A DNA stretch of 64,000 bases, taken from Tetrahymena elliotti 4EA. Lineage: Eukaryota; Ciliophora; Oligohymenophorea; Hymenostomatida; Tetrahymenidae. Location: the NCBI GenBank assembly GCA_000231825.2, contig JH720338.1, forward strand, positions 339,796-403,795. The letters are read 5' to 3'. Each line of letters starts with the position of its first letter. Position 1 is the first letter of the stretch. Under the pieces are notes generated by a model. The model did not search any database. It saw nothing but the letters and a program-made list of their open reading frames with translations, and had not been told where the DNA came from. Below, piece after piece: positions 13,182 through 26,279 of this stretch. A program made the translations under genes and the position numbers.

Positions 13182-13540
13182 ATATGGTATTATACAAAGT
13201 ATCATAACAAAATAATTTATCATTTTATTTTTAAGATTATAAAAATGTTTATTTAAATTTATACAAAAAAGAAAAATTTTAAAGAATAACTATTAATTTT
13301 AATTTATAAAATTCATTTTATTTAATATATCAAGAAATTTTTTATTTATGATATTTTGTAGATCACAATTTATTTCATTTCGCATTTTGAGAAAACGCTA
13401 TGCCATTTTAAGTTTTAAAATTTTTTTCAAGTTTTTCACAAATCACTGTAAAGAATAAATTTATTTAGTAATATTTATCAAACTAGCTTACATTAAAACC
13501 ATAATAAAAATTAAATATTATACTTTAAACATTTAGTAAA

Positions 13541-13830
13541 TGATGATAAATATATTTTCATTCATATGTTTACTTAGGTGGTATTTATTACATTTTATTT
13601 TAAAAATTTAAACTTAAAATAAAACAGTTAAAAACCATTATTACATTATTATTGATCAAATAAAAGGTTAACAATTTAAAACATCAAATATCCTTCTAAT
13701 TTTTGTTACAAATAAAAAATAAACAAAATATTATTGAATCCCAAGTACTACTATTGATTGATTCAGTATGAAGGAATTAATATTTAATTTAATCATAAAT
13801 TACCCTTTTAATTCAAATATAAAATAAAAA
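13541..13830 (+). repeat. Direct repeat, left unit
   Basis: Matches 16398-16690 in the same orientation with scattered differences. Shared stretches include caaataaaaggttaacaatt, atccttctaatttttrttac and the segment aagtactactattgattcag..taaaggaattaatatt. The two units bracket the dead copy C, as expected if a block of upstream sequence plus gene was duplicated in tandem and the third gene was later lost. Confidence 0.8.
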
Positions 13831-13919
13831 AAATATAATTATTCATTAATAGGGTTTATGTAGAAGTTTTTTTAATTAATTTTGAAAAAAAAGAAACTTT
13901 TGAAAACAAAGAATAAAAT

Positions 13920-15805
13920 ATATTGTCAGACATTATTAAAAATTTAGATTTATTTTCATAGTCAATTGAATTCTTCAAAGCAGAGTATTAGAATGAGAAC
14001 ACTGTTAGGAGCCATTTTAACAATTATTATTATTGTTTTATCAATACTCTACTTTATTTGCCTCTTAATCTAATATTCTACTGACTAAATTGAACAAAAA
14101 TTTAGATCACAAACATTTGTTACAAAAGAAGATATAGATAGATATCCCTTTGGAGAATAATTTTGTAGGAATATAAATAAAATAGCTTAATAGAAACTTA
14201 ACTTTATTTGAAAAACAAAAATTATAAAATAAAACTTATTTTACATTCATCTCAAGTTACTCAAAAAAGGAGGAGTCTTCTTTCACTCAAATTTAATTAG
14301 AATTAAGATAATGTGAAGACCCTTAGCTGGAAGGTTATTTGTGCTTTGATTTTAATAATTTGCCTGAAAAAAAATAATAACAGGGACTTAAAATAATATT
14401 TATTCTATGGTAAATATAGCTATATATAAATGCTAAGAAACTGATTCTGTTAAATAATTTATTCCAGATAACTGCGATTCTCCAGAAGAAATTGATGAAT
14501 ATATTTCAGACATAAATAATTTAATTGATGTAAATATATAAACATCTCAATATAATATTATTTCATACTAAATGTAAGTTAGCTATAAGCATTAATATTA
14601 GTTTATGTCATCTGCTCTATAAATTCAATCTACAGAATATAGAATCTAAAAATAAATATCATCAGTCAAAGAAGGTTCCTTTATTTGATAAGAATCTCAA
14701 TACTCCTCTCCTATTTCCTATATTTTAATTCATAATTAGTCTAAAAGACTAACTCATAGCCTAATAATTATAGTTTTCTATTCACATTTGATGTAGATGA
14801 AACAATTTAATTTGTCGGATTTACTGAAATATTGGCTTAATGCAATAATGCTTTTGCTTTATTAATGAGTTTAGGATTTTTAGGTAAGTTTTTGGCTAAA
14901 ACGCTAATAAGATAAGAAATTTTTATTCTCATCTTGAAAACTTTATACTAAGAAACTTATTAAAAAATATTAAGGCTTAATGATATTCAACATTTTAGAG
15001 ATATCTACCCAGAATAAATCTAGCTTTCTTAGTTTAAATCAGATTATGTATTGGAAGAAGGTATTGATCCTATGCTTATGTCTATATTAAAAGCTAAATC
15101 AGGTGAATAAATATTCATTTAATATAATAGTTAAATAAATCAATAAATTGATGAGACAAAAGAATAATCTAATCTGAATTTAAAGAAAAAAGAATCTAAA
15201 GATAAAAAATATCTGGAAATAGAGCAATCAATAGTTAGAACTTAAACTTAGCTGAAAATTGGAAACTAAAAAAGTAAATCAAATCCAAAAGTATTTAAAT
15301 AAATTATTAAAGATAACTAGCTAGTAAAATCACTCTTTTTAGTAGAGTCCATCAAATACTATTGAATCATTAAAAGTATCCTAAAATATTAAAACGAAAT
15401 TTATAAAATAGCAACAATAAAAAATTTAAACTGTTTAAATTAAAAATGAAAGTAGAGAATAATCTTTTAAAAAATTCATGATAGAATAAGTTGTCAAAAA
15501 GATATTAAAATTTCTAAAGTATTTTTATATTTTTCTTTTGAAACATTTTTATCTTATTAATTTAATAAAATTGAGAAATAAATTATTTTTATTAAAATAA
15601 GGAATTAGAAAAGAATTTTGAATTTTTAGGTTTAAGTAAAAAAGCAGTAAATTAAATAGAGAAAGACATAACAGTTTAGATTTCCTGCATTTTTATAATG
15701 AAGTAATTTTATTGAAAAAAAGCTATTATGATGATTTTAAGTAAAGATCAATATGCTACCTTGTAAATTGTTGGATGTCAAGATAATTATTTATGCGATG
15801 AGAAA
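13920..15805 (+). pseudogene. Dead tandem copy of the two-TM membrane protein
   Basis: Aligns along its length with 10611-12556. The start codon is ATA instead of ATG (13920-13922). A 5-bp loss after QSIEF shifts the frame, a 4-bp gain at the EDIDIP position (agat duplicated near 14140) shifts it again, and further one-base losses occur (near 14370). Homology to exon 2 persists to LYGCQDNYLCDE-type sequence, then stops at ~15805, so exon 3 is absent. Upstream sequence resembles that of the intact copy over only ~60 bp before switching to the direct-repeat block. It is unmistakably a pseudogene. Confidence 0.85.
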
Positions 15806-16761
15806 AGAGCATATAAATTTATCTACAATTAATTTTGTTTATCAAATGATTTATTTTTAACTGACTCTTTTCAAAAAAAAATTTTTTCAAAATAATAAAT
15901 TTAATTTCTTTTAATTCTAATTTAAAAGTTTTTTAAATTGTATTTTTTTAAACTGAGGTATGAATTAAAGATGTTTGTATTTTGGAAAATAATTTATTTT
16001 ATTTAGTTAAATTGAAGAATAAAAAACTAAAAATGTTGAATGGTAAACATTTTATGTTTTAGCCCTGTATTTACCTAACTTAAAAAGCAGAGATGAGATG
16101 ATTAATGGTACATTAATCTTTTTTAAAAGGAACTTGTAAAAAATTTATTTAATGTAGAATTTATAATTTTAGAAATAGAATAGAGACTATTAGTTAAAAT
16201 GAACTTTTAGGGTACTAATTTTATCATGAGCTGTCAATAAAAAGTTAGAATTAAACCAAAAAAAATATTGAGCCAAAATAAGTTTAAAACAAACAAGAAT
16301 AGCTAAAACTCAGATTTTAAAAATTTTTGTTTTTCAAAAGTTATTAATTTAAGAATAATTAAATTTTTCTATTATGAACATATGTCATTAATAATACCAA
16401 GTACTCTATAAAAGATGATGTATATTTTCATAGGCAGTATTTATTACATTCTATTTAGAAAAATTTTTAACTGAAACCTATCAGTTAAAAATCATCATTA
16501 TTATATCAAATAAAAGGTTAACAATTTAAAACATCTTATATCCTTCTAATTTTTATTACAAACAAAATATATGTAATCATTATAGAATGCCTAAGTACTA
16601 CTATTGATTCAGTATAAAGGAATTAATATTGAATTTTATTTAATTTAGTCATAAATTATCCTGTTCATTTAAATTTCAAAAAGGAACAACTATGTTGTTT
16701 TCAAGGAAATATTTTTTATAATCATTTAAAATGTTTACTATTTAATCTTTTTATTTTGTTC
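15806..16761. other. Spacer containing right unit of the direct repeat
   Basis: AT-rich and non-coding as far as I can see. It holds the second unit of the ~280-bp direct repeat (16398-16690), ending ~70 bp before the VPS50 stop. No gene copy follows this repeat unit; VPS50 sits there instead. Confidence 0.6.
16398..16690 (+). repeat. Direct repeat, right unit
   Basis: Second unit of the repeat whose left unit is at 13541-13830. Same orientation, about 2.86 kb apart, with small indels between them. It marks the downstream boundary of the duplicated membrane-protein block. Confidence 0.8.
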
Positions 16762-19700
16762 TCATAATATTTGATCCTGCTGCACTAATTCTTATTAATC
16801 CTATTAACGCTTCTAAAGAATATCTTTCCTAATTAATTTTATCAATTTTAAATAAATACACTCAGAATAAAATTGTTTGTTTACTTTATTTATATTTATG
16901 AAACTTTGAACTTCATCTAAGTCTTATGACTGACACATGTTTAAATAAGCCTCTACAAATGCACGTTGTAATTTCTCTTTATTTTAATTTTTAGATAGAG
17001 ATTAAACTTTATTTTATATTGTTTAGAAGTCTCTCTGCATTTGTAACCTGCCAAAATCGTTTATCTAATTAAATAAAAAGAAAAAAAATTATTTCAATTT
17101 ATTAATAAGAAAATTATACTTTTTTTATTTTAGAAAATGCTTCAATAAGTTATTTGTATGAGTAATCTATTAGTATGCAAAAGATTTCTTCTTAAACTTA
17201 TTCAGGTACTGAACCACCACCTGTACTTCTAAGTTATTCTTTTTAATCAACAATAATTTAGCAAAAACGTTCTACATAAGTGCTAGTTTAACCTATTTCG
17301 TTACTAGATAGTTCCCATTTGTTATTTGGAATAGATGCAAAGATTTAGTCTGATCTAGCAAATTAAGGAGCATAATCAATGAATATTAAGCTCTTTAATT
17401 CTTCATGTATATTTTGATAATATTCAGTCTCAAATTAATCAAAATTCTTATCATACATATACTATTTATTTATTTATTAAAATTTATTAAAATTTGAGAA
17501 CAAAAAATATATTTACTTAAATGATTGGGATAAGCTTTTTGTATGTAAATAGTAAGTAGTCAAAAGATTCTATAGCTATAATTCTTTCAGATATCCCTTT
17601 TAATTATTTGGATTGTAATTAGGAAGGAGGAATTAATTTTTTAATTGTCTAAAAGCAGGATATATTATTCTCTAGATAAACTTTAGCCAAATTTTTATGG
17701 TTTTTCTAAAGTTTTAATGAGTTATTAACTTAGGAAAATCTGTTAATATTCTATTCAAGTTAATTAGGATCATCGAGCTTTTAAACTCCTTAAAGAACTA
17801 ATTTTTCCATAAGTTGAGCTTAGATGCTACTATCTAGAAAAGAATTTACAATATAATAAATATAAAAGTTTAAGTTTTATTTAATGCATTTAATAATTTG
17901 AGGAGTAGCAGGTCTTACAGTGTCTATCAACTCTAAGTATTCTTCAAAGGAGTTCATTAATTTTTAAGAGCTGTTTGAAATAACTATTTATTCTTTAGAA
18001 TATTTCTATGATTCGAAAATTTCTCTCATATTGAAATTGCAAATATCTTCCTCATTTGAAATGCTATTAGATTTCTCTTTAATTTAGCTTTCTTCTCCAT
18101 TTTCCTTATGATTCATAATATTGTATTTTTTATTAAATTTTCTAAAGTAAGAAGCTGATCTTTATTTATTAGAGGTCTCATTATCCTTTTTAATCTCAAC
18201 CTAGAAGGGATTGTCTGTTTTAAATGTATTTAAGTTATATTCAAACACATCCTTCACATTATCATTCAAATCTAAGGGCTTAAAAGAATAACTTTTCATT
18301 ACTCTTAATATTCTGTGAATACTCTTAATCTCTCCCTTTTCAATGAAAGAATAGCTAACTCCCTATGTTATAGGAAGCCTTTTCCAATTTTCGCTCTACA
18401 AAGTAGATATGACAGCAACCTGAGCAATGTGATGGTAATGATCAATATATGCCTCACATTTATCAGATATAAAATTTTATAACCTAATTATTTAGTGAAA
18501 GGAAAATAATCATTAAATAGATCTTCTTTATTAATCATAATTTTAAACTTAATTTGTATTTACAAATTAAAAAATTTTGTCAATAATTATTTTTTTTCAT
18601 GCCCATCAATCATACCAATTTTCATTTTATTCATTTTAAAATTCAAAAATTTAATAAAATTATTGATTGAATACTCGAAAAATGCAAAGCAAAAGTATCC
18701 TATTCTATTATCTTAATAAAGATAAATTGATCACTATTGTAATCATTATACTTATTTTTGTTTTTGAGGTAAAATAGAAAATTATTTATCAAATTTATTT
18801 TATTTAAAATTTGAAGATAAATTTTTGATTTAATTTATTCAAAAAAGGAATATTTCATATTTTTTTGGCAAACTAATTTTTTAAGTTATTTTTTATTGAA
18901 AAATGGGATTTGATTTATGATTGATAATTTCAATTTTTAAGATTTTAATTATTTATTAAATAAGAGATGGGATTTTAATTTAATTTTACTTAGTGAATAG
19001 TTTTATTTTTTTAAATCAATTAAATTAGTTTTAAGCTAAATGTAAAAATATAAAGTGTTAGAAAGACTAATTACTGGTGTGAAGGAGAATTAGAAAAGCT
19101 CTCACCAATACCTAGAAAAATATTCACATACTCAAGGAATTGCCTGATCATTAAATGAGAAAAAGACTATATTTAATTAGATGGTTATATAATCAGACCT
19201 ACTTTACGTTGTATTTCAATCCAATAAATATCTTTATTTTTAATATATAAATTTTTAACTGATTCTAAAAATTCTAAGAATTCTTATTTTTCTTCGCTAT
19301 CTACTTTATTAATGAAATCTTGATTTTAATCTGGGTTAAGTTGTAAATGAAAGGCTAGACAGTTTGAATAGCAGTTCATAAATTCACAATACTTATGAAG
19401 GAGAATTCTACAAAAGATTAAAAATTAATCTTTCTATATTGATGGTAGTAAATTGGCTATATTGAATCTTCTTTCATCATATTCAGAAACATAAAATCCC
19501 ACCTCTTCTCTAAACTAATCAAACGCATATCTAACCTAAATTAATTAAATTTGATACTTATTTAAATGTTGTTTTGAATTAGAAATGCTTACTATTTAGT
19601 CAACGTATAAATGAATATTAGTAGTAAATAACTCAGAATATGGCTTGATTTCATCGCAAAAATGCTTTTATAAATAGAAGTAACTGTGCATGACTGTGAA

Positions 19701-21121
19701 ATACTTGGCAGGTGAGTAATTAAAAATAATTTTTTCTGCACTAGATTAAATGCATTTCTTAAACAATTATATTTTATCCTGTATAAACTATTCTATATTT
19801 TGCAAACACCTGTACTTCTTAAGTAAATTATTCTCATCATTATCTTAACTTTTTTCTTCCATAATTTATTGCTTTGCTTAATTAAGTTTAGGAATAACAG
19901 TGTGGGCATCAAGTAAACAATCATCACTTTCTATATCTTTAATTTTATTATTAAGCTCACCAAATTATTTCTACATGAGATTCAATTAATTCAAAACTTC
20001 CTAAAATAAATTGTGAAAATAAAAAATGAGATTTTAATGGAAAATAAAATATTTTTCAATCATGATGAATGTAAAAATAAATACTTTTTAATATCAATAA
20101 TTTACTTTCGTTCTAGTTATGCGCTTTTTAAGAGAAGTAATATGGTTTGTTTATGTAACTAAATGCTATTTAGTAGATTTAAGTGTTAATCTAGTGCTCT
20201 AAATTGATGATATTTAATTAGAATTGACCTTATAAATCTAATCTATTAACTTGAATCCCTATGCTATATTGTCATAATGTTTCATGCAATTTTCATTTAG
20301 CTTTTCACCTATTATATTACTCCAGTTGTTTAAAATTTGCTCTCTCTTTTCCACTTCTTCTTATGGCAAAATTTATGGTAACTTTCTAAACTCTAATTCT
20401 ATTAACTCAGTTTCTGATGTTTTTTCTAAAATATAAGGCTTATCAATAGAACGTAATACTTCTTTTAATTACTTTTCTTTTTCTTCCTTTACCTTCTCTT
20501 CCTACTATTCTTTTGACATTCTCAACTTACTCTGCTAAAAAATTTTTAGTGATTTCTCACCAAATTCTGAATCACTTTTTGGTGTTCCATCTGCCTAGGA
20601 ATTTTCTTTTTCAAGTTTCTCTAATGTTTTTATTTCTTCTTCATCGACTTTTTATAAAAATGATATTAATTGCTTATTTAAGACCTTGCTTATGCGAAAG
20701 ATTATATGAATATTTATGCTCTATTTACTTAAATCGAAGAAAACTTTATTAAGTGAAGCTTGATCTTATTTGCTTAAAGCCTATCTAATCATATCAAGAG
20801 TGACCAATTATTGCTATGGCTTATCAATGTATTTAGATGCTAGATCATTAAACTAGTCTTTGAGAAAATTTAGCATATATATGAGCTGATTTAAAATAAT
20901 GAAATACTTAAAAATCTTGAAAAATGTATCTAGCTAGAATATGTAATAAAGAACTAATTTTTTATTTGTATTAAATTTTTTTAGTTTATTTCTTAAAATA
21001 ATGTCACGTTGATAATTTCTAATAATTAATATTAATAATAATCATAAATCTTTGTTTTATAAATTTATTCATCGTAATCTCTCCAAATCTGATGCACCAA
21101 CAATTGCTGATAAGAAGCCAT
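16762..21121 (-). CDS. VPS50: VPS50/syndetin, EARP (GARP-II) tethering complex subunit
   Basis: Start ATG at 21121 (MASYQQLLVHQIWRDYDE), TGA at 16762-16764; several introns, the largest between 19074 and 18484 (CAG codon split). The middle reads IQRKVGLIIQPSNQIQSFSH then LEYVNIFLGIGESF, matching syndetin's ..LKVKTYLLG..DIISRLMQVGEEF. Next comes YIDHYHHIAQVAVISTLQSE-NWKRLPI, matching its FLENETWELCPV. The C-terminal half has KGISERIIAIESFDYLLFTY (syndetin AERVVATESLVFLAEQF), a NNKWELSS..YVERFCQIIVD block, and a final helical domain (KEKLQRAFVEAYLNMCQSQD) before a Gln-rich end. Estimated length is ~1,100 aa versus ~960 in human, the extra being Gln/Lys linkers. The complex tethers recycling endosome carriers to their target membrane. 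The N-terminal third is the least conserved part. Confidence 0.82.
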
Positions 21122-21854
21122 TTTAGATTAAAAAATTTTATGCAAAATTAAAAAAAACACGATTAACATTTTTCGCAGACTTAAACATAAATTATTATCA
21201 TTACTACTACTCTACTCTCTACTCACTCTCTACTATCAATAAATTAATTTATTTAATGTTCAAACAACAAAATAATTTTTTAATCAAATAAAAAATCTTG
21301 TTAGCAAAATCATTTTTTTGGGTAGAATTATAAATTTATTGACTTATCATTATTTTAGAGATATGAATTTAATGTGATAATTTATTCATTTATCTTTCTA
21401 TCAATTTATGAAATTTTTATCTATCTATCTATCTAAGTATTTAAGATAAAAAGGAGTTTATTTTAAAACTAATAACAAATAAAGTAATACTAAAACAATA
21501 ATTATCATGTAATATTTAAATAAGTAATATAAAATAAATATAAATAGAATTTTAACTTATTTTAAGTTTCTTATTTAAAAAATTGTATTTGCTTAATAAA
21601 AATATAGGATACTTTTATAAAGAATTGTAAAATATAAAGAAGAACCCAAATTATGTATTAGATGAATTTTATAAATTAATTTATATTAAAGATGACTTAT
21701 TGGCTTACTAACTTACTTACTATGTTATAACTTATTTTAACCAAAAAATTGAATTGATTGATTACTCTTTTTTGTTTATTTGTTTACTCTTTTTTATTTC
21801 TTGTTTATCTATAATTATTTATTTATTTTATTATATTATATGACTTAATCCACC
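21122..21854. other. AT-rich intergenic spacer
   Basis: Between the VPS50 start and the NEK kinase stop. It contains tcta repeats near 21420-21435 and poly-A/T tracts; no coding-like frame or RNA gene seen. It should carry the VPS50 promoter. Confidence 0.55.
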
Positions 21855-24800
21855 TCATTTATTTTTTGGATCTACAAGAGAGTAATTATAGTATTTTTAG
21901 CTTCCATTTACTCCTATTTCTAATTATGGTTAATTACTACTTGGAAGACTAGAATTCTTCAAAACGTACTACTTACTCTTAGATTATTATTCCATTCTTT
22001 TAATTGATCTGTATCTATCTTTTATATCATCTAGCTAATTTATATTCACTTTATATGCTCTTGAAATCTCTCTTATCTTCTAATTTTCTTTATCACTTAC
22101 TATTTTAGGCTGTTATATTGCTAATAATTTGCTGTCAATCCCTGAATTGCCAGCTAGGCCTTAGATTTTTGGAAGCTTTGTTATACCTATTGAAGGTAAT
22201 TTATTACTTTCTTCTAGAACTGGATTCTTAGAGCTTTTTATTTTTTACAAAAAGGGTTTATTTATAAATTAAAAAATTGAATTTTAATCGTTATGAGTGC
22301 TTAAATATCAGTAAAGTATTTAATCTAAGTTTTCATTTACCTCACAGAAATTTCATCATATTTATGGTTTGGGGAGTTATGGATGGAAGGGTTTTTACGA
22401 TTCTTTTTTAATAAAGGCTTAGATTCACCTTCAATATCTAAAAGATTTAAATTTTCTTGATTCTTTTTTCTTCTGTTAGGAGAAAGTGAATCATATTATG
22501 GTTGATGTGAATGTATAATTTATCCTTGAACTTATGCTAAAGTTTAGATGGAACCTTATGAGTTTTATTAGTATTGTTTTCCACCTTTTGGTGCTCCTTA
22601 TTGTGATGGATAATCATAATATTTAATTTGTTTTATTACTTCAGGAACTTCGTATTTTTGCTTTTAAAATAGGATGAAATGTTAAGTTAAATTAAATAAT
22701 TAAAAATTATTTTGATTACTTTATCATTATAATCTTTTTTTTATGGTTTATTTTATGCTCCAGCATTTTAAGGAGAAGAAATTAAAAGATTTATATCTTT
22801 ATTGATGTTAGAAGCACTGACTACAGATGAATTTTAATCATATTCAGGTTTCTTTTTCTTTTTCTTTAAACTATTATGATCATTAATAATAGATTAATTA
22901 ATTGAATTAGCATCACTATCTTTATCTTTATGGTTTGAACCTATGTAATTGCTACTACTATTATTAATGTTGTTGCTATTTATAAGTTAGCTATTATTAT
23001 GAGATCCTGTGTCTTAAGTTGGAGCTGCTTGAGCAGAATTTAGATTCTTTGAAGCTTTAGGATTAATTTTAGGAAGATGAAGTATTTATTATTAACCTTT
23101 GTCCTATGTTTAGGTTTAAGTTATAATTTAACTGGCTTACGATTATTCATCATCATCCATGGGACTAGCATTTCTTTCTCCTCTGTAACCTGCCAAAGTT
23201 TATAAAAATCTTTATTTTTCTATTTTTTTCATTTTAAGTGGTTGATAATTTGGTTTAGGAAGTCTATCTGTCAGATAATGTAAATTTTTTGGTACTCTAA
23301 TAGTTGTTAACAAGAAAGGCACTCCTTCATCAACTTCAAGGAGATGACTATCATTTACTCTTTTAATAACAGCTGGCAGCTATAGTATTTTGTCTATTTT
23401 TTCAATTTAAAATTAAATTAACAGTTTTTAAATTTTATACTTTTCTTTTAATAAATATTTCTCTCTCTCATCAAATATTTACCAATAATTTTACTGTTAT
23501 AACTGGATAAGTTTAATTTTCATTTTAAAAATTTTGAAATTATGCTTTAAAGAAATTCTGTAAATATTTATATTCGAATAATCTTGATTAAAAATGAGGA
23601 AATATTATTTTATAATTTGAATTATAGAGTCAATAATAAGTAAATAATTACCAGCTGATGGTCTTAAATGAGGAGCTACTTAGAGAAGAGCTCTGATGAC
23701 ATTTGCAAGATCTTGTGAAAAATGAGGAGGGATTCTTGGATAATAACCTCGAATAACTTTTTTGTATAAACCTTCCATATCTTCAGCTCTGAAAGGTGGC
23801 TTAAGAGTTGTCATTTCATATAGGACACAACCAAGTGACCAGATATCAGATTTAGCATCATAAGGCTAATCTTTCCAGACTTCAGGACTGTTTATTATTT
23901 TTGCAAATAAAAATGATGTTGCTATTATATTTGGTAAAATATTTTTAATACCTTGCATAATAAGGAGTTCCTGTTTGAGTATATAATAAACCCTTTTTAG
24001 CTACTTTAGAGACATTCATGTCACCTAACTTAACTGTACCATCTTTATTTAAGAAGACATTAGCACTCTTGTTATTAAATAAGAAAAAAATGAAGATATT
24101 TTAACAATTTTAGAAAATTAGTAAAAAGTTAAATTAATGCTGAAGAAAGCAAGCAGAATAATAAATGATGAGTGGAAGTTGCTTTTTATTAAATTTACAA
24201 ATTTTTTGCTATCTATCTATATTTAGACTTGATTAATAAATAAATAAATTAATAAACAAGCTAGTTAGCAAGCAAGTCAGTATTAATTATATGTATCACC
24301 AATAATTTAATTATTCTGATAAATTGATTTGAAAGGAGTTATGAGAATCAAGATCAATTAATTGAATCATGTTAGTTCTAAACAAATTTTATTACCTTAA
24401 GATCACGATGGAAAATCTTCAAATCGTGTAAAGATTTAATGCCCTTGACCATCTTTTCAAGTTTTGTTAAAAAATATATAAGCATATATGTAAAATCTTG
24501 TTAATTTTTACTTATATGAAGATGTTCCATATCTCCTACTCTGGGAATAACTGGCCTTTCTTTTGGTGATCTACTATCTTTTGAAAGAGATCTCCGTTAT
24601 TAGCATATTCCATAATGATACTATTTCAACAAAAAGATAAACTTTATATCTAAACATGCATTTATTTTTCTAATTGAAAATGTTAAATTTAAGTAATTTT
24701 AATGCAATGATTTCAGCTCATTTTTATGTTTCATATATTTGATAATTTAAATATTTGTCTGTAGAGCATTTTAAAGATCGCTTATATTTAAATATAGACT

Positions 24801-25129
24801 AGAATAAAAAAGATGGCAATGATTACCATAATGAATTCGACATCTCATCTAAAAAAGCCTCTTTATAGCCAACAATATTATTTGCACGAATTGAGGCAAG
24901 AATTCTAACTTCATTTAAGGCATTTTATTTTTCTTTTTCACTTAAATTTTATAGTTTCACCTTTTTGAGAGCATATTCCTGACCATCGCCATACCTCTTA
25001 ACTTTGTAAACGCTGCTATATGCACCCTCACCTTATATTAATAATGAAAGTCAATAGTAAAATCTTATAAATTGTTTTTCATTGTCTTTTACCTAGCTTT
25101 TGGACTATTTAAAAATCTTTTAAAGACAT
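21855..25129 (-). CDS. NIMA-related (NEK-family) Ser/Thr protein kinase
   Basis: Start MSLKDFQIVQKLG at 25129; TGA at 21855-21857; six or more introns. Kinase subdomains in order: glycine loop GEGAYSSVYKVKRY, VAIK-type lysine in EYALKKVKL, alpha-C glutamate in NALNEVRIL, catalytic loop FHRDLK near 24410, Mg-binding loop modified to GDMNVSKV (NEK/plant-NEK style, DMN instead of DFG), activation segment LLYTQTGTPYYASPEVW, then a Trp-Ser-Leu-Gly-Cys segment and the MTTLKPPFRAEDMEGLYKKV block. The C-terminal tail of several hundred residues is low-complexity (Asn/Ser/Gln-rich with HSH-like stretches) and ends in SLVDPKNK. NEKs in ciliates are an expanded family acting at basal bodies and cilia; the exact subfamily cannot be set by eye. 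Confidence 0.88.
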
Positions 25130-26279
25130 TAAAGAGTTGGTTAGTTTCCTTTTGATTTTATATTTATTTAATAAATACGCTTGTTTCTTATTGAATCAAT
25201 GAGTATATAAAAGCCCGTTCCTTTGAGCACTAAAGAAATAATCTTTCTTTCCAAATTAAATAGTTGATTTAATTAATCTATCAATCAATATATATTATTT
25301 AGAATTAGTTATTATTCTGATAATAAACATAATTAATTATTATTATTATTATTATTATAATATCAAATTTATGCATCAATCAATATCCCTCCTACCTAAT
25401 TCCTTTAGTTTTTTTGTATTTTCTATTTAAATAAATAAAGAAAAAACATGCTTCAAATCAAGTAGTAAATAGTAGTTTATTTGTGTTAAATTCAATAATT
25501 CTATAAATACTATTCAATATTTTCTTTAAAAATATCTCCTTAATTATTTCCACAGCACATAAGAATTACTTAACAATAGACAACACTTTTTATCTAAAAT
25601 GTAATCAATTTTGAAACCTCTTGAGTGAGTATTCAATAGAATGTTACATTTTTCTAAATTATTATTCAAACTATTCAAAACAACAAAAAAATTATCTACT
25701 TTTACTTTAAATTTCTAAATTTTTTTTATTTGCTTAGAACGACTTTTTTATTTTCTATAACAATTTATTATTTGATCACATTAAAGTCTTCAAAGTTGTT
25801 TTTTATATCTTATTCAAAGTTGTTTTTTGTATCTTATTTATGCAGAAATAATGATTAATTTTCAGATCATTTCAGGTAAATTATTTTCTTTAATTAAAAC
25901 TTCTAAAACAAAACAAAAATAAAAATCTAAAATGTCAAAAATACCAAGCTAAAATATTTTGAGTCTATTAAATATTTTAATAAAATAAACAAAAATATTT
26001 AAAATAATTTCTGTAGGAGTTTTTATTTAATAATTAAAATTTGGTTTTTCAATAATAGTAAAATATTTTGTTTTTACCTTTACTAAAAATAAATAAAAGT
26101 TTATTGAAAATATTTAAAGATTATTTTTAATATAAATGCTGTTTTGAATTAGAATAAAAATATTATATCAGTCGTTGCGATTTAACTAACTCTTTAGTCT
26201 ATTTACTTGTTTATTTTACTTTAAAAAATAATTTTTATTTGTTAATTAGAGAATAAAAAACAAAATATAAAAATTAAAT
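25130..26279. other. AT-rich intergenic spacer
   Basis: NEK promoter region plus the 3' flank of the dynactin gene. It has an (att)n run near 25335-25360 and a ttcaaagttgttttt motif repeated near 25790-25830. No coding-like frame seen. Confidence 0.55.

Larger units (their letters stand above)
12831..13919. other. Spacer with short inverted-repeat element and start of direct repeat
   Basis: Non-coding stretch between the palindrome and the next family copy. It holds the 124-bp terminal-inverted-repeat element at 13058-13181 and the left unit of the direct repeat at 13541-13830, both listed separately. The last ~60 bp (from ttatgtagaagttttttt near 13857) match the upstream region of the intact copy at 10539-10600. 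Confidence 0.6.

Noticed and set aside
20513..20752. Forward open frame in the VPS50 region
   Set aside because: Antisense of the Lys/Glu-rich N-terminal third of VPS50; no support of its own.
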